From an uncultured Clostridia bacterium (GTDB taxonomy: Bacteria; Bacillota; Clostridia; Peptostreptococcales; Anaerovoracaceae): a stretch of 18,546 nucleotides of DNA. The stretch lies in contig CAKQIZ010000038.1 in the NCBI GenBank assembly GCA_934247125.1, positions 1-18,546 of the forward strand. The letters are read 5' to 3'. The position numbers were made by a program, and so were the translations under genes. Under the pieces are notes generated by a model that was not told the origin of the DNA, ran no database searches, and worked only from the letters and a program-made list of their open reading frames with translations. This document shows, piece after piece, positions 8,852-14,508 of the stretch (position 1 is the stretch's first letter; every line of letters begins with the position of its first letter).

Positions 8852-10114
8852 TTACGCATCAAGTCCGCATTCGGTTTGGTATTGTATGCCGTCCTTCATA
8901 ACAAAGGTGCAGTCCAGCAGGGCGTTTTCATCGTGCAGAAGATCCCGCCGCCAGGCGGATATATCTGCGTGCTTGCCGGGAGCCAGTACACCGACATCGT
9001 GCAATCCCAATATCTCGGCATTGATACTGGTGGCGGCCTTCAAGGCGCGGAACGGGTTCATGCCGCTGCGCAGCCAGCAGGCATATTCGCGGCCGTTTTC
9101 GTAGGGCTGGTACACGGCAACCAGATCGGTGCCGTAACCCAGCTTGATCTTGCTTTTTCGGATGACATCGCGGCTGTCCTGCAGCCGCTTTTGGTAGCTG
9201 CGCAGCTTTCGCTGAAAAACAGGTTCCTTTTTGGCCAGCTTGGCCTCGTCAAGGTGGATGATCTCCTCATACGGTAGGAACGTGGGTACCAGATAGGTGC
9301 CGGTCTGTTCAAAACGTTCGGCTGTGGCCTCATCCATCAGGGAGCCGTGTTCCATGCCGTCAATTCCCATATCCAGCAGACACTGCATAACATACGGGGC
9401 ATACACATGTGCGGTGCAGGGGCGTCCCAGGCTGTGGGCGGTTTCGATGATGGCGCGGAATTCGTCATCACTCAACTGTTTGTCCTCCGGGCCGTCATGC
9501 GGGGAGGCAAAACCGCCGCTGGCCATGATTTTAATGAACTGTGCGCCGTACTTGACCTGCTTGCGCACGGCATCCCGAAAGAAATCCGCTCCGCTGCCCA
9601 TGCCCTGCACCTTGCTGCTGTACAGCTCGGCCAGCAGTGGGTTTTCGGACAGGCGCTGGCTCAAATCGGTATGCCCTCCGGGAACACCCAGCGCACCAAA
9701 GCTGTAAACCAGCCGAGAACCCTGAAAATATCCGCGCTCAATAGAACGCGCCACATCGGCAACACCGTAATCAAACGGTTCGATCGTGCCGGGCAGCCGC
9801 AGTGAGGTAAAGCCCCGCCGCAGGGCATGTTCGGCCGTGTGCAGTGTGCCCAACGCACGATAGGTGGAGGACGCAAAGATCGTTTCCTGAAACATCGTGT
9901 CGTTGTCAAAGGCATCGGCGTGTACATGGGCATCGATCATGCCGGGGGTCACGGTTGCATCGGAAAGATCGATGATCTCGCAGTCCTCGCCGCGCGGCAG
10001 GTTGCGCCCCACCGCCTCGATGCGATCCCCACAGATAAGCACCTCCATTTGCGGCTGCAGGGATTCCTGCACACCGTCAAACAGCTTTCCGCATAACAAC
10101 AAGGTCGTTTTCAT
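8852..10114 (-). CDS. Metal-dependent amidohydrolase, COG1228-like (dipeptidase/imidazolonepropionase-related)
   Basis: 420-residue amidohydrolase-superfamily enzyme with a beta-sandwich flanking a TIM barrel. The metal ligands expected for a binuclear centre are all visible: H63 and H65 (DAHVHAD), K195 as the likely carboxylated lysine (FIKIMASGG), H236 (TAHVY), H256 (MEHGS), and the catalytic D330 (GYGTD). The segments GGFASPHDGPEDKQLSDDE and LAPGKHADI are typical of the COG1228 group, which includes prolidases, Xaa-Arg/Lys carboxypeptidases and imidazolonepropionase. The ATG at 10112-10114 is chosen over a GTG two codons upstream, because the AGGGGG ribosome binding site would touch that GTG. 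It follows ridA by 50 bases. It may cleave a dipeptide-like or cyclic amide bond. The substrate is unknown. Confidence 0.88.
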   Translation of the reverse strand: MKTTLLLCGKLFDGVQESLQPQMEVLICGDRIEAVGRNLPRGEDCEIIDLSDATVTPGMIDAHVHADAFDNDTMFQETIFASSTYRALGTLHTAEHALRRGFTSLRLPGTIEPFDYGVADVARSIERGYFQGSRLVYSFGALGVPGGHTDLSQRLSENPLLAELYSSKVQGMGSGADFFRDAVRKQVKYGAQFIKIMASGGFASPHDGPEDKQLSDDEFRAIIETAHSLGRPCTAHVYAPYVMQCLLDMGIDGMEHGSLMDEATAERFEQTGTYLVPTFLPYEEIIHLDEAKLAKKEPVFQRKLRSYQKRLQDSRDVIRKSKIKLGYGTDLVAVYQPYENGREYACWLRSGMNPFRALKAATSINAEILGLHDVGVLAPGKHADISAWRRDLLHDENALLDCTFVMKDGIQYQTECGLDA

Positions 10115-10164
10115 AACCACACCCCCTGAATCGTACCGTGTAATTTAAAAGATGTTTCTTCCGC

Positions 10165-10539
10165 TTAGCCCAGAACAGCTACAACCTCAACCTCGACCAA
10201 AACGCCTTTGGGCAGCGTCTTGACTGCAACGCAGGAACGACCCGGCTTGCCCGTGAAGTATTTGGCATACACTTCATTGAACTGGGCAAAGTCGTTCATA
10301 TCTGCCAAAAAGCAGGTGGTCTTGACTGCTTTTTCAAAGTCGGAACCGGCTGCCTGCAGGATAGCGCCGAGATTCTTCATGACCTGCTCGCTCTGCTCGC
10401 GAATGTCGGTGCCGACGACTGCGCCGGTGACAGGATCCAAGGGAATCTGACCGGAAGTGAGGACAAAGTTATCGGCGACGATCGCCTGAGAGTACGGACC
10501 GATAGCTGCGGGAGCATTGTTGGTGTGAACTTTTTCCAT
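10165..10539 (-). CDS. ridA: RidA family enamine/imine deaminase
   Basis: 124-residue protein of the RidA/YjgF/RutC family. It shows NAPAAIGPYSQAI near the N-terminus, LTSGQIPLDP (residues 28-36), and PGRSCVAVKTLPKGVLVEVE near the C-terminus. The catalytic arginine expected for true RidA activity is present at R101, so it should hydrolyse 2-aminoacrylate-type enamines or imines to ketoacids and ammonia. The full length matches the trimeric family. It is the first gene of the long operon, with AAGGCGG 9 bases before the ATG. As the lead gene of a catabolic operon it may detoxify an unstable imine made by the LLM enzyme or by downstream lyase steps, as RutC does in the Rut pathway. It may also be a general housekeeping RidA carried along. 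Confidence 0.95.
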   Translation of the reverse strand: MEKVHTNNAPAAIGPYSQAIVADNFVLTSGQIPLDPVTGAVVGTDIREQSEQVMKNLGAILQAAGSDFEKAVKTTCFLADMNDFAQFNEVYAKYFTGKPGRSCVAVKTLPKGVLVEVEVVAVLG

Positions 10540-10614
10540 AAGAAATTGCCGCCTTTCTGTTTTTACCTTTTACAGGGGCATGAAAGCCGAAAAGCCGGGT
10601 TGCGGCGTGCGGTC

Positions 10615-10637
10615 ATGTGTTCGCCCCACAAACACAT
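10615..10637 (-). other. Second hairpin in the ridA operon leader
   Basis: On the minus strand ATGTGTT (10631-10637) pairs perfectly with AACACAT (10615-10621) around a 9-base loop. The same ATGTGT word can instead pair with ACACAT in the upstream terminator-like hairpin. The two structures therefore compete, as in attenuators. The function is inferred from pairing only. Confidence 0.45.
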
Positions 10638-10647
10638 ATTTTGTAGC

Positions 10648-10679
10648 AAAAAAAGCAGACTACACAAATGTGTATCTGC
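10648..10679 (-). terminator. Terminator-like hairpin at the start of the ridA operon leader
   Basis: In minus-strand direction GCAGA, TACACA, a short loop, TGTGTA, G and TCTGC form a stem of about 10-11 bp with one bulge (10655-10679). Seven U residues follow immediately (10648-10654). It starts only about a dozen bases after the predicted transcription start near 10690. It may be a promoter-proximal attenuator, or simply a 5' stabilising hairpin if it is too close to the start to terminate RNA polymerase. Confidence 0.55.
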
Positions 10680-10697
10680 CTCCCTTGGCGTATTTTC

Positions 10698-10726
10698 ATT
10701 ATACAAGTGAACTATATTTCATTCAA
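10698..10726 (-). promoter_or_regulatory. Sigma-A promoter of the ridA operon
   Basis: The -35 element TTGAAT (10721-10726) is separated by exactly 17 bp from a perfect -10 element TATAAT (10698-10703), reading on the minus strand. The start of transcription is expected near 10690. The spacer consists largely of the near-palindrome TGAAATATAGTTCA, so a bound regulator would cover the promoter. Confidence 0.8.
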
Positions 10727-10764
10727 TAGGCATATTGCTGAAATGTGGACTATATTTCAACGAA
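10707..10764. repeat. Paired operator-like direct repeats in the ridA promoter
   Basis: GTGAACTATATTTCA (10707-10721) and GTGGACTATATTTCA (10745-10759) match at 14 of 15 positions and are spaced 38 bp apart. Each is close to an inverted repeat, TGAA-N-TATA-N-TTCA. The first copy fills the spacer between -35 and -10. The second is centred near -64. Two spaced near-palindromes at these positions are what a dimeric transcription factor site looks like. The protein that binds is not identified. Confidence 0.6.
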
Positions 10765-10860
10765 TTATTGAGCAAAACGTAACACTGCGTTTATATAAGC
10801 TACAGTATGCGCATAAACAGTACAAAAATGAGTAAATATAGAGATAAATATCCGTTTATA

Positions 10861-10897
10861 CAAAAACAGAGGCTTGGCGTTTTCAGCCAAGCCTCTG
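10861..10897 (-). terminator. Intrinsic terminator after the Mer-like LLM gene
   Basis: A perfect 12-bp stem CAGAGGCTTGGC/GCCAAGCCTCTG (10867-10878 and 10886-10897) with a 7-base loop is followed on the minus strand by GTTTTTG. It lies 27 bases after the stop codon of the LLM gene and separates that gene from the ridA operon, which must therefore use its own promoter. Confidence 0.9.
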
Positions 10898-10923
10898 CGA
10901 AAAATAGGTATAGTAGGATTTGT

Positions 10924-11922
10924 TCAGTCCTTCAGGAAACAATCACTTACCATTTGTAACGTGTCAGACACGTCGTTCTCGTCACCGATCTCAAAGCAAA
11001 TCGGCATTTCAATGCCTGCCTCAACATACGCCTGCATACGGTCGCGGCATTCCTGCGGGGTTCCCGCAATCACGATTTTACGAACCATCTCGTCCGTGAC
11101 AGGCAGGGGACACTCGGTGCCCGCAAAAAAGGCATCGCGGAACGGCTGTACCTGCTCAGCCGTAAAACCTGCACAGGTCAGAATGGGCTGGGCACCGTGC
11201 ATTGCCAGATAATGCCGCGCCGAGGGACGCATACGCTCCACAGCGGCGGCACCATCCTGCATGGCGCAGGTAGGCAGATAGGCGGCCAGACGAATGTCGG
11301 CGGGGCTGCGGCCGACACTGCGCGCCCCGGCGTCAATGAGCTTGCGGGCGTAGGAAACATACTCCACCGTGCACCCGGCCGAAAGCAGAACTCCGTCTGC
11401 CACCTGACCGGCTTTATAAAGCGCCTTGTCGCCCTTTGCCCCCATGTAGACCGGCATATCCCGACGCAGCGGTTCAAATTCAAAATGCAGCGGTCCTGCG
11501 CTGAATACATCGCCCTTGTAGTCGAGGTTTCCGTCGCGGATCAGCTGCTTGATGATTTCTGTGGCCTCCGTCATCGCGGTAAGCGGCTTTTTGTAGGGGA
11601 TATGCAAATCGGTTTCCATCCAGCGCTTGTTGCTGGCCCCCATAGCCAGAATGGTGCGCCCGCCGGAAATGGAATCCAGTGCGGCAGCTTCCATGGCTGT
11701 AAGGACGGGATGCCTTGTATAGGGGTTTACCACACCGATGCCGAGCTGAATGTTTTGGGTGTGTGCGGCACAGACAGTCGTGATCGTAAAGGCACCGGCG
11801 TAGAAGTAGTCCTCTGCGATCCATGCGTTGGAAAAGCCCAGCTGCTCTGCCTTGCGAACCAAATTGACCGCTTGCTCTGCCGTGTGGCGACCCAGGAAGC
11901 CAAAGCCAAGGTTTTGAATCAT
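10924..11922 (-). CDS. LLM class oxidoreductase, Mer-like (second copy)
   Basis: 332-residue luciferase-like TIM-barrel protein. LGFGFLGRHTAEQAVNLVRK is at the N-terminus, NAWIAEDYFYAGAFT at about 32-46, GVVNPYTRHP at 63-72, and SGGRTILAMGAS at 86-97. Together these give the typical look of the Mer-like (methylene-tetrahydromethanopterin-reductase-like) LLM branch, different from the operon copy. The cofactor is likely F420 or FMN; the substrate is unknown. AGGGGG lies about 9 bases before the ATG. It is transcribed alone from a strong promoter and closed by its own terminator, divergent from the NCS1 permease gene. Its position between the permease and the ridA operon suggests a role in the same metabolic job. 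Confidence 0.85.
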   Translation of the reverse strand: MIQNLGFGFLGRHTAEQAVNLVRKAEQLGFSNAWIAEDYFYAGAFTITTVCAAHTQNIQLGIGVVNPYTRHPVLTAMEAAALDSISGGRTILAMGASNKRWMETDLHIPYKKPLTAMTEATEIIKQLIRDGNLDYKGDVFSAGPLHFEFEPLRRDMPVYMGAKGDKALYKAGQVADGVLLSAGCTVEYVSYARKLIDAGARSVGRSPADIRLAAYLPTCAMQDGAAAVERMRPSARHYLAMHGAQPILTCAGFTAEQVQPFRDAFFAGTECPLPVTDEMVRKIVIAGTPQECRDRMQAYVEAGIEMPICFEIGDENDVSDTLQMVSDCFLKD

Positions 11923-11994
11923 AGCGCATATCCCCCTATGTTTGAATGTTTACCCCAGAAACTGCGGTTAAATAAACAACAGTTCAGCGAATTA

Positions 11995-12008
11995 CGTTAA
12001 TAATAACG
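11995..12008. promoter_or_regulatory. Inverted repeat over the -10 of the LLM promoter
   Basis: CGTTA (11995-11999) and TAACG (12004-12008) form a perfect 5-bp inverted repeat around four bases and overlap the -10 element. It could be an operator for a repressor. It is short and could be chance in AT-rich DNA. Confidence 0.35.
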
Positions 12009-12028
12009 ACCTGCAATAAAAAAGTCAA
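12000..12028 (-). promoter_or_regulatory. Sigma-A promoter of the Mer-like LLM gene
   Basis: On the minus strand TTGACT (12023-12028) and TATTAT (12000-12005) are separated by exactly 17 bp. The leader to the ATG at 11922 is about 70 bases. Confidence 0.78.
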
Positions 12029-12067
12029 GGAATTTGTTAAGAACATGGTCATATTATTTACGGCGAT

Positions 12068-12102
12068 ACTATATGTCTCCCTAGGAAACGGCTGAAATAC
12101 AG
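12068..12102. promoter_or_regulatory. Partial copies of the ridA operator word
   Basis: ACTATATGTC (12068-12077) matches ACTATATTTC of the ridA promoter repeats at 9 of 10 positions. TGAAATACAG (12093-12102) matches the reverse form TGAAATATAG at 9 of 10. They lie between the divergent LLM and permease promoters, about 40 bp beyond each -35. This supports one regulator acting on both regions, but single mismatched words of this length can occur by chance. Confidence 0.35.
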
Positions 12103-12152
12103 CGGACATATGAAAAATATACACGGTTCGACAAAAAAGTTACACTGGCCTA

Positions 12153-12181
12153 TTGACATTTATAAATTTCAGTTGTATTGT
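12153..12181 (+). promoter_or_regulatory. Sigma-A promoter of the NCS1 permease gene
   Basis: A perfect -35 TTGACA (12153-12158) and -10 TATTGT (12176-12181) are separated by 17 bp. Transcription should start near 12188, giving a leader of about 150 bases. Confidence 0.8.
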
Positions 12182-12187
12182 AGTACC

Positions 12188-12243
12188 AGTGAAACTTGTT
12201 CTTGTCATTACGCGCCGCAAAGCGCACGTCAGGGAGTCAAAAC
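12188..12243 (+). ncRNA. Candidate sensor part of a cis-regulatory leader (riboswitch or attenuator) of the permease gene
   Basis: The leader upstream of the terminator contains a short hairpin, GCGC/GCGC (12212-12215 with 12222-12225), with a CGCAAA loop, extendable by AC/GT across a bulge. It is followed by CACGTCAGGGAGTC. The word AAGCGCAC (12220-12227) is complementary, with one wobble, to GTGTGCTT (12272-12279) in the 3' arm of the downstream terminator, so an antiterminator can form. I cannot match it to a known riboswitch class from memory; purine, TPP, preQ1 and guanidine-I consensus words are not visible. A sensing role is inference. Confidence 0.45.
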
Positions 12244-12288
12244 AGCAAGGACGCTGCAGGCTTTTGCCGCAGTGTGCTTGCTTTTTTT
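12244..12288 (+). terminator. Intrinsic terminator inside the permease leader
   Basis: AGCAAG, ACGCTGC and GGC pair with GCC, GCAGTGT and CTTGCT around a TTTT loop (12244-12282). The stem is about 16 bp with single mismatches, and seven T residues follow (12282-12288). It lies 53 bases before the permease ATG on the same strand, so transcription of the permease must pass it. This is the hallmark of attenuation control. Confidence 0.85.
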
Positions 12289-12341
12289 ATTGCCGCAGGG
12301 GCAGGCTTTGCAAAAACAAATCAATATGAGGAGGCAAACTT

Positions 12342-13646
12342 ATGGGTATCAACGAGAAAACAGCCGAAAACAAGGCAAACGATTTTGCCACATCACCGGT
12401 TCCTGCTGCGGAACGCAAGGGGTTCTGGTCTACGGCAGCCGTCTGGATGGGCTGGTGCATCAGCCTCAGCGCGTTCCTGACCGGCGGAACCATCGCGGCA
12501 GGCTGCACACTGGGCACGGCACTGCTTGCCGTCCTGCTGGGCAATTTGATCTTGGTCGGCATCGGCAGTCTGTGCGGCATCATCGGCTACCGAACAGGGC
12601 TTACGACCTACACGATATATCGACTTATATTCGGCGAAAAAGGCAATGTCATCGTCTCTGTGGTCATGGCCATTTCGCTTATGGCGTTTATCGGCGTATT
12701 GATGGACTCTTTCTCCTCCACGCTGAACGGGTTGCTGCCGTGGTTCCCGATTCCGCTGGCCACCTGCATATTTGCGGTGTGCATTTTGCTTTCCTCCATC
12801 AATGGTTTCAAAGGACTTAGCTTTGTCAGTGCCATTGCCGCGCCTGCGCTGATCATACTGTGTGTGGTGTGCTTTATCCGTACGCTGCTTATGCCGGATG
12901 CCACCGCAACGCTGGCTGCATGGCAGCCGACCAACACCATCTCCTTTGTTACTGCCGTAGGTGCAGCCACCTCCACATGGATCGGTGGTGCCACCAAAAC
13001 CGCCGATTTGACGCGTTACTCCAAAAAGGCATCCCATGTGATCGGCGGCGCTGCCATGGGATATTTGTGCGGCTCTGCATTGTTTGAAAGTGTTGCGGTC
13101 ATTTGTGCTATCGGTGTGGGCGAAAGCAATATTGTTAAGGTCATGGCAGGTCTGGGTATGCTGGCTCCGGCGGTTCTGGTGCTGGGTCTTGCGTTGTGGA
13201 CCACTACCGACAATAACATTTATTCCTCCGCCTTGGCCTTTACCGATATGAGCGAAATTTTGCACATCAAGGTCAGCCGCAAGGTATGGGACCTGGTTTG
13301 TGTGCTGATCGCCTTGGGGGTTTCTCTGCTGGGACTTTCCAACAACTTTAAGGTCTGGCTGAATGTTATCGGAACGACCTCCGGCCCCTTGGCAGGTATT
13401 ATGATCTCGCATTTCTTTATCATTCATAAGTGGAACGAAACCGAGTATGTGGTTCCTTCCGGATTCGGCATAACAGGGTTTATCACATGGGTGCTGTCTT
13501 TTATCATTGCCCAGAACACGACCAGCCCGATTCCCACGCTGACCTCGATCGGCATCAGCTTTGTTCTGTACATTGTATTGGAACTGGTTGCCAAGCATGT
13601 TTTTCACTATACGCCCAAAGGCAAGGTATTTCGCATTGAGAAGTAA
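12342..13646 (+). CDS. codB: NCS1 family permease, CodB-like (cytosine/nucleobase-type)
   Basis: 434-residue polytopic membrane protein with about 12 helices. It resembles E. coli CodB along its length: PVPAAERKGFWS near the N-terminus, FLTGGTIAAG (45-54), GYRTGLTT (82-89), TKTADLTRYS (218-227), and WTTTDNNIYSS (286-296), which matches the substrate-site helix WTTNDN of CodB. NCS1 proteins import cytosine, purines, uracil, hydantoins, allantoin and related N-heterocycles with Na+ or H+. No cytosine deaminase gene lies beside it, so the substrate may not be cytosine. AGGAGG is 8 bases before the ATG. It has its own promoter and an attenuator-type leader, and ends at a bidirectional terminator. 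It likely supplies a heterocycle connected to the LLM enzymes nearby. Confidence 0.9.
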   Translation: MGINEKTAENKANDFATSPVPAAERKGFWSTAAVWMGWCISLSAFLTGGTIAAGCTLGTALLAVLLGNLILVGIGSLCGIIGYRTGLTTYTIYRLIFGEKGNVIVSVVMAISLMAFIGVLMDSFSSTLNGLLPWFPIPLATCIFAVCILLSSINGFKGLSFVSAIAAPALIILCVVCFIRTLLMPDATATLAAWQPTNTISFVTAVGAATSTWIGGATKTADLTRYSKKASHVIGGAAMGYLCGSALFESVAVICAIGVGESNIVKVMAGLGMLAPAVLVLGLALWTTTDNNIYSSALAFTDMSEILHIKVSRKVWDLVCVLIALGVSLLGLSNNFKVWLNVIGTTSGPLAGIMISHFFIIHKWNETEYVVPSGFGITGFITWVLSFIIAQNTTSPIPTLTSIGISFVLYIVLELVAKHVFHYTPKGKVFRIEK

Positions 13647-13660
13647 GCCTTGAAACAACA

Positions 13661-13700
13661 AAATCGGCGGCACCGAATTTTCGGTGCCGCCGATTTGTTT
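13661..13700. terminator. Bidirectional intrinsic terminator between permease and regulator genes
   Basis: A perfect 16-bp inverted repeat (13661-13676 and 13681-13696; AAATCGGCGGCACCGA and complement) with a 4-base loop is followed by T-rich sequence in both directions. It closes the permease transcript from the left and the YheO-type regulator transcript from the right. Confidence 0.93.
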
Positions 13701-14373
13701 ACTCAACGTTTTTCTTGTCCAGATTGCGCAGATGCATATATACGGTGTTGCGGGAAATATCCAAAAGCTCGGCCACCTTGACCACAGAGTTTTTCAGGTT
13801 AAAGACGCCCTTGTCATACAGCCGCCAGACGATTTCCTTGTTGCGGTTGACCGGCGTGATGGAAACATCGCTGCATACATCGCCGCGCACCTCCTCCAGC
13901 ATGGAAAGGATCAGCTGATCCGAATGGTCGGCCAGAACCTCCACCGGCTGAATGGCAAGCAGCTCCTCGCGGGGGGTCAGGTCACGCAAAATATGACTCA
14001 GCGGCCGGTTCAGGTCGTAGTTGATACACAAAAGGCCGATCACACGCTCCCGTTCCCCGCGAATGAGGATCGTGGTAGACTTGAAGGATTCGCGGCCGTC
14101 GCTGCAGTTGAAGTAGATAATACTGTCCTGGGTGTTTTCTTCCTTTATGCGCGCCAGCATCTGCAGGGCTAAGTCCGTAATAGGCGCACCTATCTGCCGC
14201 CCGGAACGCTCGCCGTTGAAAATGGCAACTACCGAGTGGTCAAGATCCTCCAGACTGTGCAGAACGATCTCATAGCCATCGCCCAGATAGGCAGATAAAC
14301 CGGAAAGAACGCCTTTATAGGAATCCAGAATTACTTTGTCTACCAGGGTGAATGTCACGTTTTGCATCTCCAT
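13699..14373 (-). CDS. YheO-type (PAS-like + HTH_22) transcriptional regulator, DauR family
   Basis: 224-residue regulator. The N-terminal YheO PAS-like domain spans about residues 8-120 (EIVLHSLEDLDHSVVAIFNG, SGRQIGAPITDLALQML, IGLLCINYDL). A C-terminal helix-turn-helix covers about 190-218 (VVKVAELLDISRNTVYMHLR). E. coli DauR and relatives regulate amino-acid and related catabolic genes, and the PAS-like domain is taken to sense a small molecule. The ATG at 14371-14373 is chosen for the AAGGAG 10 bases upstream. A GTG 14 codons earlier lies within the promoter region. It converges on the permease gene. It is the only transcription factor in the window and so the best candidate to control the ridA operon, LLM and permease promoters. 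That link is inferred. Confidence 0.88.
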   Translation of the reverse strand: MEMQNVTFTLVDKVILDSYKGVLSGLSAYLGDGYEIVLHSLEDLDHSVVAIFNGERSGRQIGAPITDLALQMLARIKEENTQDSIIYFNCSDGRESFKSTTILIRGERERVIGLLCINYDLNRPLSHILRDLTPREELLAIQPVEVLADHSDQLILSMLEEVRGDVCSDVSITPVNRNKEIVWRLYDKGVFNLKNSVVKVAELLDISRNTVYMHLRNLDKKNVE

Positions 14374-14391
14374 AACCTGCAAACTCCTTAT

Positions 14392-14427
14392 ACTGATAAT
14401 AGGAAAAGCAATCACTTTATAATCAGT
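14392..14427. promoter_or_regulatory. Inverted repeat and possible promoter upstream of the YheO-type regulator
   Basis: ACTGAT (14392-14397) and ATCAGT (14422-14427) form a 6-bp inverted repeat with a 24-base centre. On the minus strand a weak promoter TTGCAA, 17 bp, TAAACT lies just upstream. The repeat falls downstream of that -10 and could serve autoregulation. The match is short. Confidence 0.35.
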
Positions 14428-14508
14428 TTACTATTTGTGTTCGCAGATTGCAAGCCAAAGTTTGAAAATTAAGGGAGAAAACTCCTGCCTACGCGCTCTT
14501 GTGGGGCT

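Larger units (their letters stand above)
10540..10923 (-). promoter_or_regulatory. Intergenic control region of the ridA operon (overview)
   Basis: This 384-base AT-rich stretch holds no convincing gene. From right to left it contains the terminator of the upstream LLM gene (10861-10897), AT-rich sequence, a pair of near-identical operator-like words (10707-10726 and 10745-10764), the ridA operon promoter (10698-10726), and a ~150-base leader with a terminator-like hairpin and an alternative hairpin (10615-10679). Between 10770 and 10860 I see nothing beyond AT-rich DNA. Confidence 0.7.
11923..12341. promoter_or_regulatory. Divergent control region between LLM gene and permease gene (overview)
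   Basis: This 419-base region has no convincing gene. It holds the LLM promoter on the minus strand (12000-12028) with an inverted repeat over its -10, two words resembling the ridA operator (12068-12077 and 12093-12102), the permease promoter on the plus strand (12153-12181), and a structured leader with a terminator hairpin (12188-12288) before the permease ribosome binding site. Confidence 0.75.

Noticed and set aside
10560..10640. Possible leader peptide in the ridA operon 5' region (minus strand, beginning MCLWGEHMTARR)
   Set aside because: No convincing ribosome binding site precedes either ATG, and the codons show no run of a single amino acid that would suit attenuation.
12188..12243. 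TPP, purine or guanidine-I riboswitch in the permease leader
   Set aside because: The conserved words of those classes that I can recall are not present. The leader is kept as an unassigned candidate.
12393..13706. Minus-strand open frame of 437 codons opposite the permease
   Set aside because: Highly Gln/Gly/Arg-rich and antisense to a CodB-like membrane protein with promoter, ribosome binding site and terminator on the plus strand.
14435..14508. Terminator after the P-type ATPase gene
   Set aside because: Only a 4-bp GGAG/CTCC stem followed by mixed sequence is seen, so no terminator is claimed and read-through into the regulator gene is possible.
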